Origin: Byssochlamys sp. IMV 00236
Lineage: Eukaryota; Ascomycota; Eurotiomycetes; Eurotiales; Thermoascaceae
Assembly: GCA_001931875.2 (NCBI GenBank)
Contig: MSJH02000002.1
Coordinates: 1 to 35,052 of the forward strand
Direction of reading: 5' to 3'
DNA: 35,052 bases
Made by a program: the position numbers and the translations under genes. This document shows positions 31,086-35,052 of the stretch, in pieces. Under the pieces are notes generated by a model. The model was not told where the DNA came from, did no database searches, and worked only from the letters and a program-made list of their open reading frames with translations. Within the stretch, counting starts at the first letter, position 1, and each line of letters opens with the position of its first letter.

Positions 31086-31560
31086 TTAAGAGAAAGAGAG
31101 AGAGAAAAATGATATTGTAAGTCACTACCCTTTTTTTCATATGAATCGTGATTGGTTGATTATTAGTCAATCGCTTGAATTTTCATGTGAGGAGTTACAA
31201 AAGGTATGTAAGGGCCTTTAAGTGTGTTATCAGAACGTTTAAGAGTTGACTGAAAAAGATCAAGCCCAGTTCTATTCTTAGTTACAATTAAACTAACCGG
31301 TCAATTCTCTAACTCCAGGCGTCTTCATATTGCGAACTGGTAAATATCGAAATCAAAGAGTGAATAGTAGGATATCTATTAATAGATCTAAGCAATCAGT
31401 GATATTCCCGAATGGAAGTAACATTCTCTTCTTTATGAACTAAAGGCAATTCCTCCGAGGAGAAAATGAAATAGGTTATAAAAAGGCCATCGACACACTC
31501 ATCCATCTATTCTCTTAATCGCTTTTTTTTTTTATATATATACTTCTCTTATTATCGATA
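31086..31560. promoter_or_regulatory. Shared divergent promoter region
   Basis: 475 bp between two divergently oriented genes. A TATAAAAA at 31477-31484 precedes the plus-strand ATG (31561) by about 75 nt, followed by CT/T-rich leader sequence. No matching TATA was noted for the minus-strand gene. Confidence 0.45.
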
Positions 31561-32041
31561 ATGACTGTTACACTTCAAGCAAACAGCTTATTCGCTTCCG
31601 ATGAGGAAGAGGACACCCGAAGCTTTGCTGATATTGTCGAGTACTGGAAGGGACTCAGCAAGAATGCACCCAAGAATAAAAAAGCACTTGAAGACTTTTC
31701 TAGAAATAACCCGACACTTATCCAGCTTCCTAAAACGAATACTACTGCTCCTTGGCATATCGCTGCAGCTATGGAGATGAAGGGTAAATAAAATAATCTT
31801 CCGAAAAAGCAAGTGTTGTAACCTATCTATAGTAAACAATGTGGTGCATAAATCATCTACCAAGCCTGGTGTTGTTCCCGTGGACTTTACGGAATATTTG
31901 GAATACCATCTCAGAATGAAGAAGGAACAGGAGCAACAGATCACGGTGGATGACGTCGAAGAGTTGTTTGGACTCGCCGATGATGATGCTCCCAAGCGAA
32001 GTGGAAGCGTCAAACGATTTTTCAAAAAGATTTTTAATTAA
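31561..32041 (+). CDS. Small orphan protein, 143 aa, two exons
   Basis: Exons 31561-31783 and 31833-32041 (49-nt intron, GTAAAT..CTATAG) join in frame to 143 aa. It starts MTVTLQANSLFASDEEEDTR, with an acidic patch, then SFADIVEYWKGLSKNAPKN. The second exon carries FTEYLEYHLRMKKEQEQQ, an acidic DDVEELFGLADDDAP stretch and a very basic tail (KRSGSVKRFFKKIFN), which could be an amphipathic membrane- or nucleic-acid-binding helix. No family recognised. TATA-like box and leader support the start. A 145-codon antisense ORF covers it but lacks promoter or splice support. Confidence 0.6.
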
Positions 32042-32285
32042 TAAAGAATGAATGCTATTTTACTAAACAGTTCCATTACTGTATAAAGGTTATCTCACCG
32101 TGTGTATAAAGGTAAGGGACTCATTTCATTATTGAGATCGATAATCGAACAACTTGAAACGTTGAACCTTCGACTCCTGACTTGTCTCCTCGATCAAGGG
32201 TATTCATGCTATCTTCCAATAGGAATGTCGGACAGAACCCTTTAAAAGATCAAGTAATGTCCCCCCTTCTTTTCTCTTTACTATT
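32042..32285. other. Short intergenic
   Basis: 3' region of the orphan gene and promoter of the methyltransferase gene; a CT/T-rich block (32260-32280) directly precedes the ATG at 32286. Confidence 0.4.
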
Positions 32286-33383
32286 ATGACAGTATTTGAA
32301 TACAAGGAAGGAAGAAAGGTTGTGAACGATAAGGACATTGCGTACATGTTGCCTGTAGATGGTCTCGAAGCGAATAGACTCAAAATGAACCATGGGTTGT
32401 GGAAGTAAGGGGGATATATATATGTGTGTGATCGTTTGTTAACTATATTAAAAGGTGCATTATCGGAGGGTAAGAGCATATGAGTGGACTCTGACTCTTG
32501 TTAATCCTTATCAACAGCTTATTCAAGTCGCCTATTCATGATCGGTTAGAAAAGGGTATACGTGTACTGGACATTGGATGTGGCCCTGGCTGGTGGACAC
32601 TAGTAAAGCTCCTTGAGAGCATAGATAGTATATAAATAACACACATAACTTAGGATATGGCCAAACTTTATCCCAGCTCTGAATTTATTGCTATTGACAT
32701 GGCCGATATCTTTATGACCCAAGATATTCCACCTAATGTAACATTCAAGCAGATGAATGCAGGTGTAGGCCTTGACTTTGAAGACGAATCTTTTGATTTT
32801 GTCTTTCAACGGTTCCTCGTCATGGGCTTCCCCACTGATCAATATCTCCTGTCTATCCAAGAGATGAAGCGTGTGTTAAAGCCTGGTGGTGCAATCGAGA
32901 TACTGGAACTCATCAATAAGTTTGAAAATGCAAGTCCTGCCTTTGATCGTTTCTGCTCATGGGGTAAAGAAACAAGAAAAAGCACATGTCTTACTGATTT
33001 GGTTTTAAAAAAAAACAGTGAATGAAGCACTGGCCACTAAAAATTTAGATGCATTCGTTGCTGAAAAGATACCAGGTTACCTCACAGATGCTGGTTATCG
33101 TGACATTCAGTTTATCGATTACAATGTGCCTATAGGTAAAAGAGAAAAAAAAAAAAAAAAAACGTCATTAGAACCAACATATTCAATAGGCCCCTGGGGT
33201 GGTCACATCGGTAAATTATATCTTGAGGTTCTCAAATTGGCTCTTCCCGCCAGCAGAGTCATGGTGGTCTCTCATACGCCTGTTACTCTCGACCAATTCA
33301 ATGATAATCTCGGCCAAGTACTTTTAGACGCACATCATTTTCAAGTGTCAAATAGATATAAATTGATTTATGCTATAAAATAA
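32286..33383 (+). CDS. Class I SAM-dependent methyltransferase
   Basis: Five exons, 32286-32404, 32518-32602, 32654-32963, 33019-33135 and 33190-33383, join in frame to 274 aa. It starts MTVFEYKEGRKVVNDKDIAY. Motif I (SAM-binding loop) is RVLDIGCGPGWWTL, followed by the acidic end of strand 2 (FIAIDMADIF), then DFEDESFDFVFQRFLVMGF (motif IV region) and the post-I helix/strand MKRVLKPGGAIEILEL. The C-terminal part (FVAEKIPGYLTDAGYRDIQF, GPWGGHIGKLYLEVLKLALP) fits a family of fungal methyltransferase-domain proteins of unknown substrate. The first intron (113 nt) is longer than the others and could hide an extra exon. Catalytic fold confident, substrate unknown. Confidence 0.85.
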
Positions 33384-33439
33384 GAGTCACAAATAAAACT
33401 TCTCTTTTTTTTTTTTTCTTTTCTTCTTTTATTATAAAA

Positions 33440-34700
33440 ATGTCCTATGATGTCGTTTCAGCGTTTCATACTTCATTAAATGACACAGTAAAAACAAGAG
33501 AAAAAAAAAACAAATACATGACAACAATCTAAAGCAAAACGTATGTAGGATTTGTCTACACCAGTGGCTGTATTCAAGTCCCTGACAGATTTTGTTCAAT
33601 GCAGTACAGGTATGTTTTAGTGGTTTCATGTAGAACTTATCATAACATTCTACAAATAGCACCTACCATGTCTGAATTTATGCAAACATTAGAAAGAGCA
33701 GCACAATCCCTTCGTGAATCAGCACAGAAAATAGATCGACCCCAAACTCAACATAAAGCATACATTGCTGTATTGGCAGGTGTTGACTTGTTTATGCGAT
33801 TTGTCAACAGAAGCTCTCATGACTTTTCGGTAAAGAACAAGCTATCATATATATATATATATGCATATCTGATCCCCTCAGTTTAGCTTTCCAAAGAAGC
33901 AGGTAGTTTTGAAGATTTCAAGGAGACGTTATTATCAAGAGCTTCTTTAATTTTGGAAAAGGCGTCCTCGGCAAGAGAACGAGTGGCGAGTATTGGTGCA
34001 CAATTTGTTCATGATGATGCGGTTATTTTAGTACAAGGATACTCTCGTGTGATCATGAGCTTGCTCTATCATGCTGCTAATCTTCAAAATAAGCGATTCA
34101 AGGTATATGTAACAGAAGGAAGACCAGAGAGTGATGGGTAAAGAAAGAAGAAAAAAAAAGCCATTCGAATACAATTAACAGTCATAGTATCCAAGCGGCT
34201 GCTGCTTTGAAAAAGGCAGGTATTCCCTGTCGAGCTGTGTTGGATTCTGCAGTAGGATATATTATGGATAAAGTAGATATGGTGTTTGTAGGAGCTGAAG
34301 GTGTAGTTGAGAATGGTGGCATTGTGAATAAGGTAAGATATTTATATATAGACATACTTAAAGCACAAGGGCTAATGTTTCTTAGATTGGTACTTTTCAA
34401 ATTGCACTTGTAGCCAAAGCACTAGGAAAACCAGTATATGCAGTAGCCGAAAGTTATAAATTCGTTCGTGTGTATCCTTTGAGCCAATACGATCTTCCAT
34501 CAGAAACACCAGAGATTGTGACATTTACGTCCAGAAGAAAGTCATTTACTGCATCCAGTGACGCTGTACAAGAACTTGCTACATCCAACCCTTCTGTTGA
34601 CTACACACCACCTCAATACCTTACCTTGTTGCTGACAGACCTTGGCGTCTTGACACCTTCAGGTGTGAGTGATGAATTGATCAAGTTGACACTTGCATAA
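33440..34700 (+). CDS. GCN3: Translation initiation factor eIF2B subunit alpha (Gcn3)
   Basis: Regulatory subunit of the eIF2 guanine-nucleotide exchange factor; it senses phosphorylated eIF2 and so couples stress to translation and general amino-acid control. Six exons, 33440-33487, 33549-33609, 33660-33829, 33887-34137, 34182-34332 and 34386-34700, join in frame to 331 aa. N-terminus [12 protein letters not shown], then [38 protein letters not shown] and [18 protein letters not shown]. Rossmann-like C-terminal domain: [78 protein letters not shown] and [15 protein letters not shown], ending [20 protein letters not shown]. Length is slightly above the typical ~305 aa. Intron 3 contains an AT tract and has two AGs 5 nt apart; only the second keeps frame. 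Confidence 0.95.
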
Positions 34701-35052
34701 ATTACCCAATAAAAAAAAAAGAAATACTGAGAGTATAGAGAAAGATACAACACGAAAATTTGCCGGATATGTATCAGAGGATCAAGCACTGGGATCATTT
34801 ATCACTTGCTTTATTTTCATAGTGCTTGAGTCTCCTTTTGTCCTGTATTCAATTCTACGCTTTTTTAAAAGAAGAGAACAAGGTGCATGAGTATGCCTAT
34901 GAAAGAGATTTTTCATAACATTGCTTTACTCTTTTCACTCATTGTAAAACTTCTACTGTATTTTTATTAATTATTGACATTAATTTTATAAAATGTTGTC
35001 ATAAAATAAAAAAATTATTTGCGTAAAAAGACGACAAAGAAAAATATGTTTG
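34701..35052. other. Downstream flank, no gene recognised
   Basis: 3' flank of the eIF2B alpha gene, with AATAAA at about 34707-34712. The 65-codon ORF that follows has no promoter or family features. The end of the window is very AT-rich. Confidence 0.45.

Noticed and set aside
31588..32025. 145-codon antisense ORF over the small orphan gene
   Set aside because: It runs through the intron of the plus-strand gene, which has TATA, leader and clean splice sites; antisense composition looks like a shadow.
34693..34890. 65-codon ORF after eIF2B alpha
   Set aside because: Overlaps the end of the eIF2B alpha frame and its 3' UTR; no start context or homology pattern.
1..35052. CRISPR array or prokaryotic operon
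   Set aside because: No spaced direct repeats of CRISPR type; spliceosomal introns and fungal genes throughout.

Overview
The window is nuclear DNA of a filamentous fungus, most likely a Mucoromycota/Mucorales species. The signs are an AT-rich genome, genes split by very short introns (about 45-65 nt, GTAAGT-type donors), CT-rich tracts before start codons, fungal housekeeping genes, and remains of Helitron, LINE, Tc1 and Fanzor/TnpB-like elements. No tRNA, rRNA, CRISPR or prokaryotic feature was seen.

Layout. (1) 178-1065 (-): an ALYREF/Yra1-type mRNA export adaptor. (2) 1.1-15 kb is an element-rich, gene-poor stretch. It holds a decayed, inverted fragment of a Helitron helicase (2055-2570, -), a possible MULE transposase scrap (about 2690-2860, -), and a large Helitron Rep/PIF1 helicase (about 3555-6398, +) whose Rep part is cut by a TGA. 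Immediately after comes a broken Fanzor (eukaryotic TnpB) gene (6450-7373, +), then a small two-exon orphan ORF (7458-7772, +). Further on are a 238-aa orphan ORF inside a repeat family with a long CT tract (9066-11170) and a dead Tc1/mariner transposase (11634-12200, +). (3) 15.3-21.2 kb carries two intact genes on +: a GAR-domain cytoskeletal protein (possibly Kar9-like) and pyruvate carboxylase, which I reconstruct as 5 exons and 1178 aa. (4) 21.9-27.3 kb is a second element graveyard, mostly on the minus strand: two orphan relics, a second Fanzor relic, an inverted and rearranged copy of the 9-11 kb repeat (23981-25084), and a degenerate LINE reverse transcriptase. (5) 27.8-34.7 kb is a compact gene block: Sen54-type tRNA-splicing endonuclease subunit (+), MATE transporter (-), an orphan 204-aa protein (-), an orphan 143-aa protein (+), a SAM-dependent methyltransferase (+, 5 exons) and translation factor eIF2B alpha (+, 6 exons). 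Exon models were built by hand from splice signals and family continuity; all of the spliced models keep frame.

The intact genes are unrelated housekeeping functions (RNA export, tRNA splicing, translation control, anaplerosis, transport, cytoskeleton), not a pathway cluster. The most interesting material is in the accessory stretches: two separate Fanzor relics, one flush against a Helitron helicase, and a repeat whose second copy has the order expected from a crossover inside a tandem or a circle.
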